Source: Sulfurivermis sp040755915 (GTDB taxonomy: Bacteria > Pseudomonadota > Gammaproteobacteria > Thiohalomonadales > Thiohalomonadaceae). From it: a stretch of DNA of 64,000 bases. The translations under genes and the position numbers were made by a program. Under the pieces are notes generated by a model. It was not told the origin of the DNA. It saw only the letters and a program-made list of their open reading frames with translations, and made no database searches. The stretch covers positions 1 to 64,000 of the forward strand of contig JBFLWM010000031.1 in NCBI GenBank assembly GCA_040755915.1, given 5' to 3'. Positions 56,079 through 64,000 of this stretch are shown here, piece after piece (the stretch's first letter is position 1; each line of letters opens with the position of its first letter).

Positions 56079-57179
56079 ATGAAATTCACCATCTCACGCG
56101 AAGCATTGCTCAAGCCCTTGCAGGTAGTTGGTGGTGTCGTGGAGAAACGACAGACACTGCCCATCCTGGCCAACGTACTGGTACAGGTCGACAAGGGTAA
56201 GCTCACCCTGACCGGCACCGACCTGGAAGTGGAGCTCACAGCTACGGCACAGGTCGAAAATGGGAGCGATGGTGAAATCACTCTGCCGGCGCGCAAGTTC
56301 AGCGACATCTGCCGCGCATTGCCGGAACAGGCGATGCTGGAAGTTACCGTAGACGGGGACAAGGCCCTGATCCGGTCTGGCAAGAGCCGTTTCTCATTGA
56401 GCACCCTTCCTGCCACGGAATATCCGGCGACCGAGGGTGTGGCCGGTGCCTTTCGGTTGAACATGGCACAGGAAATCCTCAAGGGATTGCTGGAGCAAAC
56501 CCATTTCTGCATGGCCAACCAGGATGTGCGCTATTACCTCAACGGCATGCTGCTGGAGATGAAGGGCGGGCAGTTGCGTACCGTGGCAACTGATGGTCAT
56601 CGTCTGGCCATCAGCGAGACGGATTGTCCGGAAGTTGCCGGGGAAGAGCGCCAGGTAATCATACCGCGCAAGGGTGTGCTTGAACTCAGCCGCTTGCTTG
56701 GTGATGGCGACGCGCAATGCGAACTTACGGTTGGCAGTAATCACATTCGTGTTGCCCTGGGGGATGTGGTCATGACGTCCAAACTGGTCGATGGCCGTTT
56801 TCCGGACTATGAGCGCGTGGTGCCCAAGGCGGGGGAATGTGTCGTTACAGCGGATCGCAATCTGTTGCGGCAGGCGCTGCAGCGTACCTCGATACTTTCC
56901 AATGAAAAATACCGCGGCATACGCCTGCAGTTTGAACCCAACCTGCTCAAGGCTACGGTCAATAATCCTGAGCAGGAGGAGGCGGAAGAAGAAATCGAAA
57001 TCAGCTATAGCGGCATGGAATTCGAGATTGGTTTCAACGTCTCTTATCTGCTGGACGCGCTGAACGTGGTCAAACAGGACCAGGTGGTGCTGAATATGAC
57101 CGATGCCAACAGTAGTTGCCTCATCTATGGCCAGGGCGACAAATCATCACGTTATGTGGTGATGCCCATGCGTCTGTAA
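56079..57179 (+). CDS. dnaN: DNA polymerase III beta sliding clamp
   Basis: 366 residues with the beta-clamp pattern: MKFTISREALLKPLQ, RQTLPILANVLVQV, QDVRYYLNGMLLEM, TDGHRLAISE and the C-terminal SRYVVMPMRL. AAAGGAC precedes the ATG. Confidence 0.97.
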   Translation: MKFTISREALLKPLQVVGGVVEKRQTLPILANVLVQVDKGKLTLTGTDLEVELTATAQVENGSDGEITLPARKFSDICRALPEQAMLEVTVDGDKALIRSGKSRFSLSTLPATEYPATEGVAGAFRLNMAQEILKGLLEQTHFCMANQDVRYYLNGMLLEMKGGQLRTVATDGHRLAISETDCPEVAGEERQVIIPRKGVLELSRLLGDGDAQCELTVGSNHIRVALGDVVMTSKLVDGRFPDYERVVPKAGECVVTADRNLLRQALQRTSILSNEKYRGIRLQFEPNLLKATVNNPEQEEAEEEIEISYSGMEFEIGFNVSYLLDALNVVKQDQVVLNMTDANSSCLIYGQGDKSSRYVVMPMRL

Positions 57180-57205
57180 CTGTTGTCGGCAACGCCAGTT
57201 AATCC

Positions 57206-58288
57206 ATGGCGCTAATCGATCTCGAGGTCAGGGGGCTGCGCAATCTGACCTCGGTCTCTCTATCCCCCTCCCCCGCAATTACCCTGCTGTTTGGCGCCAA
57301 CGGCAGCGGCAAGACCACAGTGCTAGAAGGTGTTCACCTTCTTGGTATGGCGCGTTCTTTTCGCACCCATCAGGCCCGCAAGATTATTCAGAGCGGTATG
57401 ACGGCAGCTACGGTGTTTGGCCGGGTGGATACCGGCTCCGGCATTCATGGCTTGGGGGTGCAAAAACAGTCCGGCGACGTGACCCTGATCCGGTTGAACG
57501 GCGAGCGGCAGGAGTCTGCTTCTGTCCTGGCGGGCCTGTTGCCGCTGCAGCTCATCAACCCGGAATCGCATAGTCTGTTGCAGGGGGAACCGCGTGAACG
57601 CCGATCCTACATGGATTGGGGGTTGTTCCACGTGGAACACGGTTTTCTTGAATTGTCGAAACGGTATCGTCGCTATCTCGAACAACGTAACGCCGCGTTG
57701 CGTTCCGGGGCACGGGCAGCGGACCTTACTCACTGGGAACAGGGGCTCGCGGATAGTGGAGAGGCCGTGGCGTCCATGCGGGAACGATACATCCGGGAAC
57801 TCACCCCTTTGTTTATCCATATATATAGTGTGCTCCTTGAAGACGATCCGCCCCAGCTCGTCTATCGCCGGGGTTGGCCTGGCGAGCAGGCGCTGATCGA
57901 GGTGCTTGCGCGCAATCGCGTTAGCGAGCAGGCGGCCGGGTACACCATGGCCGGACCGCATCGGGCAGATCTGCGGCTACTCACCGCCAAGGGTCTCGAT
58001 GCGGCCGACAGTTTGTCGCGCGGTCAGCAGAAGCTGGCGGTATGTGCGCTGCGTCTGGCGCAAATGCAGTATTTGCAGACTGTCGGTGGACGGCGCTGCA
58101 CACTGTTGCTGGATGATCTGCCCGCTGAACTGGATCTGCAGCGCCGTCGTATTTTGATGCAGGCCGTCGCCGAGTCCGGCGCGCAGTGCATGGTGACGGC
58201 AACGGACCGTGATTTGGTGGATTTATCGCCCTGGGAAACGGCGTCGGTGTTCCACGTGGAACATGGTGCTGTGGCGGAAGTGATATAA
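57206..58288 (+). CDS. recF: DNA replication and repair protein RecF
   Basis: 360-residue SMC-like ATPase of the gap-repair pathway. Walker A LLFGANGSGKTTVLEGVHLL, signature LSRGQQKLAVCALRLAQ and Walker B LLLDDLPAELD are intact. Two exact parS palindromes are built into codons for FHVEHG motifs (57624-57639 and 58248-58263). Confidence 0.95.
   Translation: MALIDLEVRGLRNLTSVSLSPSPAITLLFGANGSGKTTVLEGVHLLGMARSFRTHQARKIIQSGMTAATVFGRVDTGSGIHGLGVQKQSGDVTLIRLNGERQESASVLAGLLPLQLINPESHSLLQGEPRERRSYMDWGLFHVEHGFLELSKRYRRYLEQRNAALRSGARAADLTHWEQGLADSGEAVASMRERYIRELTPLFIHIYSVLLEDDPPQLVYRRGWPGEQALIEVLARNRVSEQAAGYTMAGPHRADLRLLTAKGLDAADSLSRGQQKLAVCALRLAQMQYLQTVGGRRCTLLLDDLPAELDLQRRRILMQAVAESGAQCMVTATDRDLVDLSPWETASVFHVEHGAVAEVI
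57624..57639. promoter_or_regulatory. parS site 1 (ParB binding site)
   Basis: TGTTCCACGTGGAACA, a perfect 16-bp palindrome matching the TGTTNCACGTGNAACA consensus, inside recF. Confidence 0.9.
58248..58263. promoter_or_regulatory. parS site 2 (ParB binding site)
   Basis: Identical 16-bp TGTTCCACGTGGAACA, 624 bp after site 1 and just before the end of recF. Confidence 0.9.
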
Positions 58289-58289
58289 T
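58281..58289 (+). promoter_or_regulatory. Extended -10 promoter of gyrB overlapping the recF stop
   Basis: TGATATAAT fits TGnTATAAT exactly and includes the recF TAA (58286-58288). The -35 position is poor, as is usual for extended -10 promoters. It is about 25 bp from the gyrB ATG, and parS site 2 lies just upstream. Confidence 0.5.
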
Positions 58290-58313
58290 GCCGGCCTCAC
58301 AAGGGAGTTGACG

Positions 58314-60728
58314 ATGAGCGAAAAAACCTACGATTCCTCCAATATCAAGGTCCTCAAGGGGCTTGATGCCGTGCGCAAACGCCCCGGTATGTATATTGGT
58401 GACACGGATGACGGCACCGGCCTGCACCATATGGTCTTCGAGGTGGTCGACAACTCCATCGACGAGGCTCTGGCCGGTTACTGCTCACAGATTGACGTCA
58501 TCATTCACAGCGACGGTTCAGTAACAGTGCGTGACAACGGCCGTGGTATCCCGGTGGACATCCACCCGGAGGAGGGTCGGTCGGCAGCCGAGGTCATCAT
58601 GACCATTCTGCATGCCGGAGGTAAGTTCGACGACAACTCCTACAAGGTTTCCGGTGGTCTGCATGGCGTAGGTGTCTCGGTGGTAAACGCCCTGTCGGAA
58701 ACCCTCAAGTTGAGCATACGCCGTGATGGCAAACTGCATCAGCAGGAATACCGCATGGGTGATCCGGTCGCCCCACTGGCCGTGGTGGGCGAAAGCACCG
58801 GCACCGGGACCGAGGTACGTTTCAAACCGTCGCCCAGCATCTTCACCCAGACGGAGTTCCACTATGACATCCTGGCCAAGCGCCTGCGGGAATTGTCGTT
58901 CCTCAACTCCGGCGTGCGTATCCACCTGGTCGACGAAGTAAGCGCCAAAGAGGATACCTTCGAATATCAGGGAGGCATCCGTGCCTTCGTCGAGCACCTG
59001 AACCGCAACAAGACACCGCTGCACAATGCCGTATTCTATTTCAGCGGCGAGCGCGACAATGTCGGTGTCGAGGTGGCGATGCAGTGGAACGACTCCTACC
59101 AGGAGAATATCTACTGCTTCACTAACAACATCCCCCAGCGCGATGGTGGCACCCACCTGGCCGGTCTGCGCAGCGCCCTGACGCGCATGCTGAACCAGTA
59201 CATCGAGGAAGAGGGATTGGCCAAGAAGGCCAAGGTGGCCACCAGCGGTGATGATGCGCGCGAAGGTATTACCGCCGTGCTGTCCATCAAGGTGCGCGAC
59301 CCCAAATTTTCCTCCCAGACCAAGGAAAAGCTGGTTTCCTCCGAGGTGAAACCGGCGGTGGAATCTCTGATGGCGGAGAAATTTCAGGAATATCTGTGGG
59401 AAAATCCCCTGGATGCCAAGATCATCGCGGGCAAGGTCGTCGAGGCGGCCCGCGCCCGTGAGGCAGCGCGAAAAGCCCGAGAAATGACGCGTCGCAAGGG
59501 AGCGCTGGATGTGGCCGGGTTGCCCGGCAAACTGGCCGATTGCCAGGAGAAGGACCCGGCGCTGTCGGAACTGTTCCTGGTCGAGGGTGATTCTGCCGGT
59601 GGCTCCGCCAAGCAGGGGCGCGATCGCCGCACCCAGGCCATCCTGCCCCTCAAGGGCAAGATCCTCAATGTAGAGAAGGCCCGTTTCGACAAGATGCTCT
59701 CCTCCGCTGAAGTGGGTACGTTGATCACTGCTCTGGGTTGCGGTATCGGCCGCGACGAGTTCAATCCGGACAAGCTGCGCTACCACCGTATCATCATCAT
59801 GACCGACGCCGATGTGGACGGCTCCCACATCCGCACCCTGCTGCTGACCTTCTTCTACCGGCAGATGCCGGAGCTGATCGAGCGCGGCCATGTCTATATC
59901 GCCCAGCCGCCGCTGTTCAAGGTGAAGAAGGGCAAGCAGGAGCGCTACGTCAAGGATGAGCACGAGCTGAACGCCCATCTTTTGCAGCAAGCTATTGATA
60001 ATTCTAATCTTTTTGTTACTGCTGAGGCGCCGCCGCTGGCCGGTGTGGCGCTGGAAAACCTGGCACGCCAATACCAGGCCGTCATGGGCGGCATCCAGCG
60101 CCTGGGGCGTCGCTACAACAGCCGCGTGCTGGAAAAGATGATTGCCATGTCCCCCCTGGGCGAAGGCGAATTCCGTGATGCCGGCAAAACGGTGCCCTGG
60201 TTCGAAGAACTGGTGGCGCGCCTCAACGGTGATGATGCCGGCGAGCGCCGCTACGAGCTGCGCTTTGAGCGCGCGCCGGATGGCGCCGTGGAAGGCGCGT
60301 TGCTTACTGAGTGGCGTCACGGCGTATCCAGTGACTACCTCTACAGCGGTGACTTCGTCTCCACCCCGGAGTACCTTGCCATCGCCAGGCTGGCTGCCGA
60401 ACTGCAGGGATTGATAGGTGAAGGTGCCTACGTGCAACGTGGCGAGCGCCGGACGGAGGTCACCAGCTTCCGCCAGGCACTGGACTGGCTGCTGGATGAT
60501 GCACGCCGCGGCCAGACCATCCAGCGTTACAAGGGTCTGGGTGAGATGAATCCGGAACAGCTGTGGGAGACCACCCTGAATCAGGAGAGCCGCCGCCTGT
60601 TGCAGGTGCAGATCGAGGATGCCATCGCCGCCGACGAGGTGTTCTCCACCCTCATGGGTGATCAGGTGGAGCCGCGCCGCGACTTCATCGAGGCCAATGC
60701 CCTGTACGTCAGCAATCTCGACGTTTAA
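58314..60728 (+). CDS. gyrB: DNA gyrase subunit B
   Basis: About 804 residues from MSEKTYDSS (GGGAG six bases upstream). GHKL ATPase motifs (EVVDNSIDEALAG, DNGRGIPVDIHPEEG, GGLHGVGVSVVNALS) and TOPRIM motifs (FLVEGDSAGGSAKQGRD, IIMTDADVDGSHIRTLL) are intact, with the C-terminal QRYKGLGEMNPEQLWETT and RRDFIEANALYVSNLDV. Confidence 0.97.
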   Translation: MSEKTYDSSNIKVLKGLDAVRKRPGMYIGDTDDGTGLHHMVFEVVDNSIDEALAGYCSQIDVIIHSDGSVTVRDNGRGIPVDIHPEEGRSAAEVIMTILHAGGKFDDNSYKVSGGLHGVGVSVVNALSETLKLSIRRDGKLHQQEYRMGDPVAPLAVVGESTGTGTEVRFKPSPSIFTQTEFHYDILAKRLRELSFLNSGVRIHLVDEVSAKEDTFEYQGGIRAFVEHLNRNKTPLHNAVFYFSGERDNVGVEVAMQWNDSYQENIYCFTNNIPQRDGGTHLAGLRSALTRMLNQYIEEEGLAKKAKVATSGDDAREGITAVLSIKVRDPKFSSQTKEKLVSSEVKPAVESLMAEKFQEYLWENPLDAKIIAGKVVEAARAREAARKAREMTRRKGALDVAGLPGKLADCQEKDPALSELFLVEGDSAGGSAKQGRDRRTQAILPLKGKILNVEKARFDKMLSSAEVGTLITALGCGIGRDEFNPDKLRYHRIIIMTDADVDGSHIRTLLLTFFYRQMPELIERGHVYIAQPPLFKVKKGKQERYVKDEHELNAHLLQQAIDNSNLFVTAEAPPLAGVALENLARQYQAVMGGIQRLGRRYNSRVLEKMIAMSPLGEGEFRDAGKTVPWFEELVARLNGDDAGERRYELRFERAPDGAVEGALLTEWRHGVSSDYLYSGDFVSTPEYLAIARLAAELQGLIGEGAYVQRGERRTEVTSFRQALDWLLDDARRGQTIQRYKGLGEMNPEQLWETTLNQESRRLLQVQIEDAIAADEVFSTLMGDQVEPRRDFIEANALYVSNLDV

Positions 60729-60748
60729 TACGGCAAACGCCGGCCAAC

Positions 60749-60782
60749 AAAAAAGGGGAAGGTGTCACCACCTTCCCCTTTT
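60749..60782. terminator. Bidirectional terminator between gyrB and fbp
   Basis: GGGGAAGGTG (60755-60764) and CACCTTCCCC (60769-60778) form the stem, with an A-run before and a T-run after, so it can end both convergent transcripts. Confidence 0.85.
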
Positions 60783-60805
60783 GCTTTCCGCAAGCCCGGA
60801 AACGC

Positions 60806-61825
60806 TTATTGCATTTCCTGGTGATACTTGGCGATCAGCTCGACTTCGTTCTTGGAGCCGAGGATCACCGGCACGCGCTGGTGCAGGTTGCTCGGCTGGA
60901 TATCGAGGATGCGGTGCTTGCCGGTGATGGCCGCGCCGCCGGCCTGCTCGACGATGAAGCCCATCGGGTTGGCCTCGTACATCAGGCGCAGCTTGCCCTC
61001 GGTGCCCTTCTCCTTCATCTTGCTGTCCAGCGGATACATGAATACGCCGCCACGGGTGAGGATGCGGTGCACCTCGGCCACCATGGAGGCGATCCAGCGC
61101 ATATTGAAGTCCTTGCCACGCGGGCCTTCCTTGCCGGCCAGGCACTCGTCGACGTAACGCTTCACCGGGGCCTCCCAGAAACGCATGTTGGAGGCGTTGA
61201 TGGCGAACTCCTTGGTGTCGGCCGGGATGGTCATGTTGGGGTGAGTGAGGACGAACTCACCGATATTCTGGTCCAGGGTGAAGCCGTTCACGCCGCGGCC
61301 GGTAGTCAGCACCATCATGGTGGAGGGGCCATACAGGGCGTAGCCGGCGCAGACCTGTTCGGTGCCGCGCTGGAGGAAATCCTCGGCCGTCGGGTTCACG
61401 CAGTTACCCTTGCAGCGCAGGATGGAGAAGATGGTACCGACGGAGACGTTGACGTCGATATTGGACGAGCCGTCCAGCGGGTCGAAGGTCATCAGATATT
61501 TGCCGCGCGGGTACTGGCCGGGGATCTGGTAGACCTCTTCCATTTCTTCCGAGGCCATGGCGGCCAGGTGACCGGCCCACTCATTGGTCTTGAGGAAGAC
61601 TTCATTGGAGATCACGTCCAGCTTCTTCTGATCTTCGCCCTGCACGTTTTCGGTACCGGCGGCGCCGAGTACGCCGACCAGAGCGCCGTGGTTGACCAGG
61701 TTGGAGATCACCTTGCAGGCGGTGACGACGTCATTGAGCAGGGAGGTGAAGTCGCCGGTAGCGCCGGGGATGTGGCGCTGTTCCTCGATGATGAACTGCG
61801 TGATGGTAGTGCGGTGATTGTGCAT
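60806..61825 (-). CDS. fbp: Fructose-1,6-bisphosphatase, class I
   Basis: 339 residues. Metal and substrate motifs: GAAGTENVQGEDQKKLD, MTFDPLDGSSNIDVNVSVG, and RGGVFMYPLDSKMKEKGTEGKLRLMYEANPM. Used in gluconeogenesis and, where present, the Calvin cycle. Start at 61825 (MHNHRTTITQFI) because CAGGAAG lies just upstream. Confidence 0.95.
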   Translation of the reverse strand: MHNHRTTITQFIIEEQRHIPGATGDFTSLLNDVVTACKVISNLVNHGALVGVLGAAGTENVQGEDQKKLDVISNEVFLKTNEWAGHLAAMASEEMEEVYQIPGQYPRGKYLMTFDPLDGSSNIDVNVSVGTIFSILRCKGNCVNPTAEDFLQRGTEQVCAGYALYGPSTMMVLTTGRGVNGFTLDQNIGEFVLTHPNMTIPADTKEFAINASNMRFWEAPVKRYVDECLAGKEGPRGKDFNMRWIASMVAEVHRILTRGGVFMYPLDSKMKEKGTEGKLRLMYEANPMGFIVEQAGGAAITGKHRILDIQPSNLHQRVPVILGSKNEVELIAKYHQEMQ

Positions 61826-61958
61826 TTCGATGCTTCCTGAAGTTTGAAAAAACGAAACCTGTTCCCGGTGCGTTATCGCGCCGTCGCCCATTGCTGTCTC
61901 TGGCTGGGTCTGGAATCTGCGGCAGGACCGCCGCCAATACTTGATTTATGCCAGTATA

Positions 61959-62702
61959 TCATGGACTGATGATAGGGCCAGCAGGTGGCGGGAGGGTGGT
62001 GATGCGGGTCATGGTGTCCTCTATCCAGTTTTCCACCGCGGCGTTGATCTCTGCGGTGTCCATACCCTGCGGGTCGATGACCGGGCCCACCACCACCTGA
62101 ATGGTCCCGGGGTACTTCAGGATGCTGTTACGGCGCCAGAACTCCCCGGCGTTGTGCGCCACCGGGACGACGGGATAGCCGCTTTTCTTGGCCAGCATGG
62201 CGCCGCCGATATTGTATTTGCCCCGGCTACCCGGAGCGGTGCGCGTGCCTTCCGGGAAGATCACCAGCCAGATGCCCGCCTTGAGGCGGTCTGTGCCCTG
62301 CTCCACGACCTGCTGCAGGGCCTTGCGCCCGGCACTGCGGTCGATGCCGATGGCCTTGAGCAAAGCCAGACCCCAGCCGAAGATGGGGATGTGGAACAGC
62401 GACTTTTTCAGCACCCAGGTCTGCGGCGGGAAGACGCGCTGCAATGCCAGGGTTTCCCAGGCTGACTGATGCTTGGCGAGCACGATGGCCGGACCGGCCG
62501 GGATGTTTTCCCGCCCGCTGACCTGGTAGCGCAGGCCGCAGGTCAGGGCCAGCCACCACAGCACGAACTGTCCCCAGCGCGTCATTACCCAGTAGCGCGT
62601 CGGGTAAGAAAACGGAAACACCAGCGGCATGAACGGCAGCAGCAGGAACAGCGCACCGATCATGCCGACGTAGAACAGCAGGGAGCGCAGCACGAGAATC
62701 AT
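61959..62702 (-). CDS. plsC: Lysophospholipid / 1-acyl-glycerol-3-phosphate acyltransferase
   Basis: 247 residues with N-terminal membrane helix, KHQSAWETLALQ (HX4-acidic catalytic motif) and IWLVIFPEGTRT. Overlaps gmhB by ATGA. The plsC-gmhB-glyS order beside gyrB is also found in pseudomonads. Confidence 0.9.
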   Translation of the reverse strand: MILVLRSLLFYVGMIGALFLLLPFMPLVFPFSYPTRYWVMTRWGQFVLWWLALTCGLRYQVSGRENIPAGPAIVLAKHQSAWETLALQRVFPPQTWVLKKSLFHIPIFGWGLALLKAIGIDRSAGRKALQQVVEQGTDRLKAGIWLVIFPEGTRTAPGSRGKYNIGGAMLAKKSGYPVVPVAHNAGEFWRRNSILKYPGTIQVVVGPVIDPQGMDTAEINAAVENWIEDTMTRITTLPPPAGPIISP

Positions 62703-63235
62703 GACAGCAGGGCGTCCACAACGGCGGCGAGATCCGCATGTACCGGTACCCCTGCGAGCCCCTTGCCCTTGGCCAGGGTGCGTTCGCCCTTGCCGGTACG
62801 CACGAGTATGGGATCGGCACCCACCGCCTGTGCGGCCTCGAGGTCTCGCAGCGAATCTCCGACCGCTGGCACGCCACGCAACGAAATCTGCAACCGTGCC
62901 TCGATGTCACGAAACAGCCCGGGCTTTGGCTTGCGGCAGTCGCAATGATCATCGGGGCCATGGGGGCAATAGAAGATGGCCTCGATTTGGCCACCGAGCG
63001 GAGCCAGCAGACGATGCAGCTTGTCGTGGATGCGCTGCAGGGTGGCGAGGTCGTAATAGCCGCGTGCCACCCCCGACTGATTGGTCGCCACCACTACCCG
63101 CCAGCCGGCCTGGGTCAGGCGGGCGATGGCCTCCAGGCTGCCGGGGATGGGGATGAACTCTTCCGGTGACTTGATGTAATCGTCGGAGTCTTCGTTGATG
63201 ACTCCATCGCGGTCCAAAACGATGAGCTTGAGCAT
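62699..63235 (-). CDS. gmhB: D-glycero-beta-D-manno-heptose-1,7-bisphosphate 7-phosphatase
   Basis: 178-residue HAD phosphatase for lipopolysaccharide heptose synthesis. LDRDGVINEDSDDYIKSPEEF carries the nucleophile Asp, VVVATNQSGVARG motif II, and CPHGPDDHCDCRKPKPG the zinc-binding Cys/His loop that identifies GmhB. Confidence 0.93.
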   Translation of the reverse strand: MLKLIVLDRDGVINEDSDDYIKSPEEFIPIPGSLEAIARLTQAGWRVVVATNQSGVARGYYDLATLQRIHDKLHRLLAPLGGQIEAIFYCPHGPDDHCDCRKPKPGLFRDIEARLQISLRGVPAVGDSLRDLEAAQAVGADPILVRTGKGERTLAKGKGLAGVPVHADLAAVVDALLS

Positions 63236-63573
63236 CAGTCGCGGAACTCCGATACGCGGATACGGCCATTCACCATGCGTGAGTCGCGCTGCATGATCTT
63301 GTCCATCTTTTTCCAGAAGGCCTCCTTCAGGTCGAAGTCGGCTGAAATGCCGGTGCCGATGAGGAGGATGAACAGATCAGCAACCTCCTCCGCCAGCTGT
63401 TCCTTCGACTTGCCCTTGGTGATGGCGGCGCCGATTTCGCCCAGCTCCTCGGCCATCAATGCCATGCGGTAGGTGAGTTCCTCGCCACCGCGATTGCGGA
63501 AATCGTGCTTGTCGTGAAAGGCCTGCACGGCGGCCAGCATCGCGGTATAGGAATCAGTGTTGCGGTCGGTCAT
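63235..63573 (-). CDS. MazG-like nucleotide pyrophosphohydrolase
   Basis: 112 residues, all-alpha NTP-PPase type: ALMAEELGEIGAAITKG supplies the ExxE motif and EEVADLFILLIGTG the ExxD motif for magnesium binding. It lies between gmhB (1-bp overlap) and glyS. Substrate not predictable. Confidence 0.8.
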   Translation of the reverse strand: MTDRNTDSYTAMLAAVQAFHDKHDFRNRGGEELTYRMALMAEELGEIGAAITKGKSKEQLAEEVADLFILLIGTGISADFDLKEAFWKKMDKIMQRDSRMVNGRIRVSEFRD

Positions 63574-63596
63574 TACGGGTACTCCAAAGCGCCTGC

Positions 63597-63619
63597 GCGG
63601 GGTGCGTTGCGCACCCCGC
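63597..63619 (-). terminator. Strong GC hairpin after glyS
   Basis: GCGGGGTGCG and CGCACCCCGC form a 10-bp perfect stem with a TTG loop in the 55-bp gap between glyS and the MazG-like gene. There is no U-tract, so attenuation rather than full termination is possible. Confidence 0.45.
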
Positions 63620-63628
63620 CATTACCGC

Positions 63629-64000
63629 TCAACCCTGCAGCCGGGACAGGTCAGCCGCCTGCAGGAACAGCTCGGACAGGCGCTTCAACAGCGCCAGCCG
63701 GTTGTTGCGCACAGTTTCGTCTTCGGCCATGACCATCACCTGATCGAAGAAGGCGTCCACCGCGCCGCGCAGCCCAGCCAGTTGGCACAGTGCCTCGGTG
63801 TAATTGCGCTGGCTGAACAGCGGCGCGACCTTGCCGGCCATGGCCTCGACCTGATCGGCCAGGGTTTTCTCCGCGGCCTCGGCAAGGTGGCCTTTGTCCA
63901 CGGCCCCGGTGATGTTGCCGCCGGCCTGGCGCAGGATGTTGGCGATGCGTTTGTTGGCGGCGGCCAGCGACTCTGCCTCAGGCAGCTTGCGGAAGGTGGT
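63629..64000 (-). CDS. glyS: Glycyl-tRNA synthetase beta subunit, C-terminal part (runs off the window)
   Basis: The frame is open to the window edge. It reads FRKLPEAESLAAANKRIANIL, the conserved GlyS segment, then the DALR-like anticodon-binding helices (GAVDAFFDQVMVMAEDETVR) and stops after LSRLQG. About 123 residues are visible. Confidence 0.93.
   Translation of the reverse strand, partial: TTFRKLPEAESLAAANKRIANILRQAGGNITGAVDKGHLAEAAEKTLADQVEAMAGKVAPLFSQRNYTEALCQLAGLRGAVDAFFDQVMVMAEDETVRNNRLALLKRLSELFLQAADLSRLQG

Overview
The window comes from the replication-origin region of a gammaproteobacterial chromosome. Gene order and content match the conserved origin neighbourhood of this class: glmS-glmU, the atp operon (I-B-E-F-H-A-G-D-C), parB-parA-rsmG-mnmG, then mnmE-yidC-yidD-rnpA-rpmH divergent from dnaA-dnaN-recF-gyrB, then plsC-gmhB-glyS. 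A phosphoribulokinase and a class I fructose-1,6-bisphosphatase would suit a Calvin-cycle autotroph (for example a sulfur oxidiser of Chromatiales type). PrkB-like kinases also occur in heterotrophs, so this stays an inference and the genus is not resolved. Most of the DNA is GC-rich; only about the first 8.3 kb is visibly AT-richer.

Region 1 (about 1-8.4 kb) is a horizontally acquired-looking defence island of the single-strand DNA phosphorothioation (Ssp) type. A small ribbon-helix-helix-like gene is followed by overlapping sspB (DUF4007), sspC (large ATPase) and sspD (DndC/PAPS-reductase-like), then the restriction effector sspE (DUF262 + DUF1524). No sspA cysteine desulfurase is in the window. 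sspE is interrupted by an exact 28-bp tandem duplication inside the DUF1524 nuclease domain. A 15-bp inverted repeat, each copy embedded in its own short tandem repeat, brackets the island, which sits directly downstream of glmS.

Region 2 (8.6-26 kb, minus strand) holds glmS, glmU, a SlyD-like prolyl isomerase, the complete ATP synthase operon, parB, parA, rsmG, a FadL-type outer-membrane protein gene and mnmG. Several families of small palindromic intergenic repeats lie between these genes.

Region 3 (26-50.6 kb) separates mnmG from mnmE, which are neighbours in many relatives, and carries accessory genes: a PhnD-like binding protein, a PilZ protein with a signal-peptidase-like protein lacking both catalytic residues, two large autotransporters, remnants of a third autotransporter and of an AraC regulator, a 1307-residue BTAD/cyclase-like/AAA/TPR regulator, an outer-membrane barrel, a RatA/Coq10-like protein, an HPF-cold-shock fusion with a DUF504 partner, an ornithine-type decarboxylase, phosphoribulokinase with a DUF2238 membrane protein, a NaChBac-type sodium channel, and a MoxR-DUF58-TgpA transglutaminase operon.

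Region 4 (50.6-64 kb) is the origin proper. An oriC candidate with three perfect DnaA boxes lies between dnaA and dnaN, and two perfect 16-bp parS palindromes lie inside recF, matching the ParB encoded 36 kb away. After gyrB come fbp, plsC, gmhB, a MazG-like gene and the 3' end of glyS, which runs off the window.
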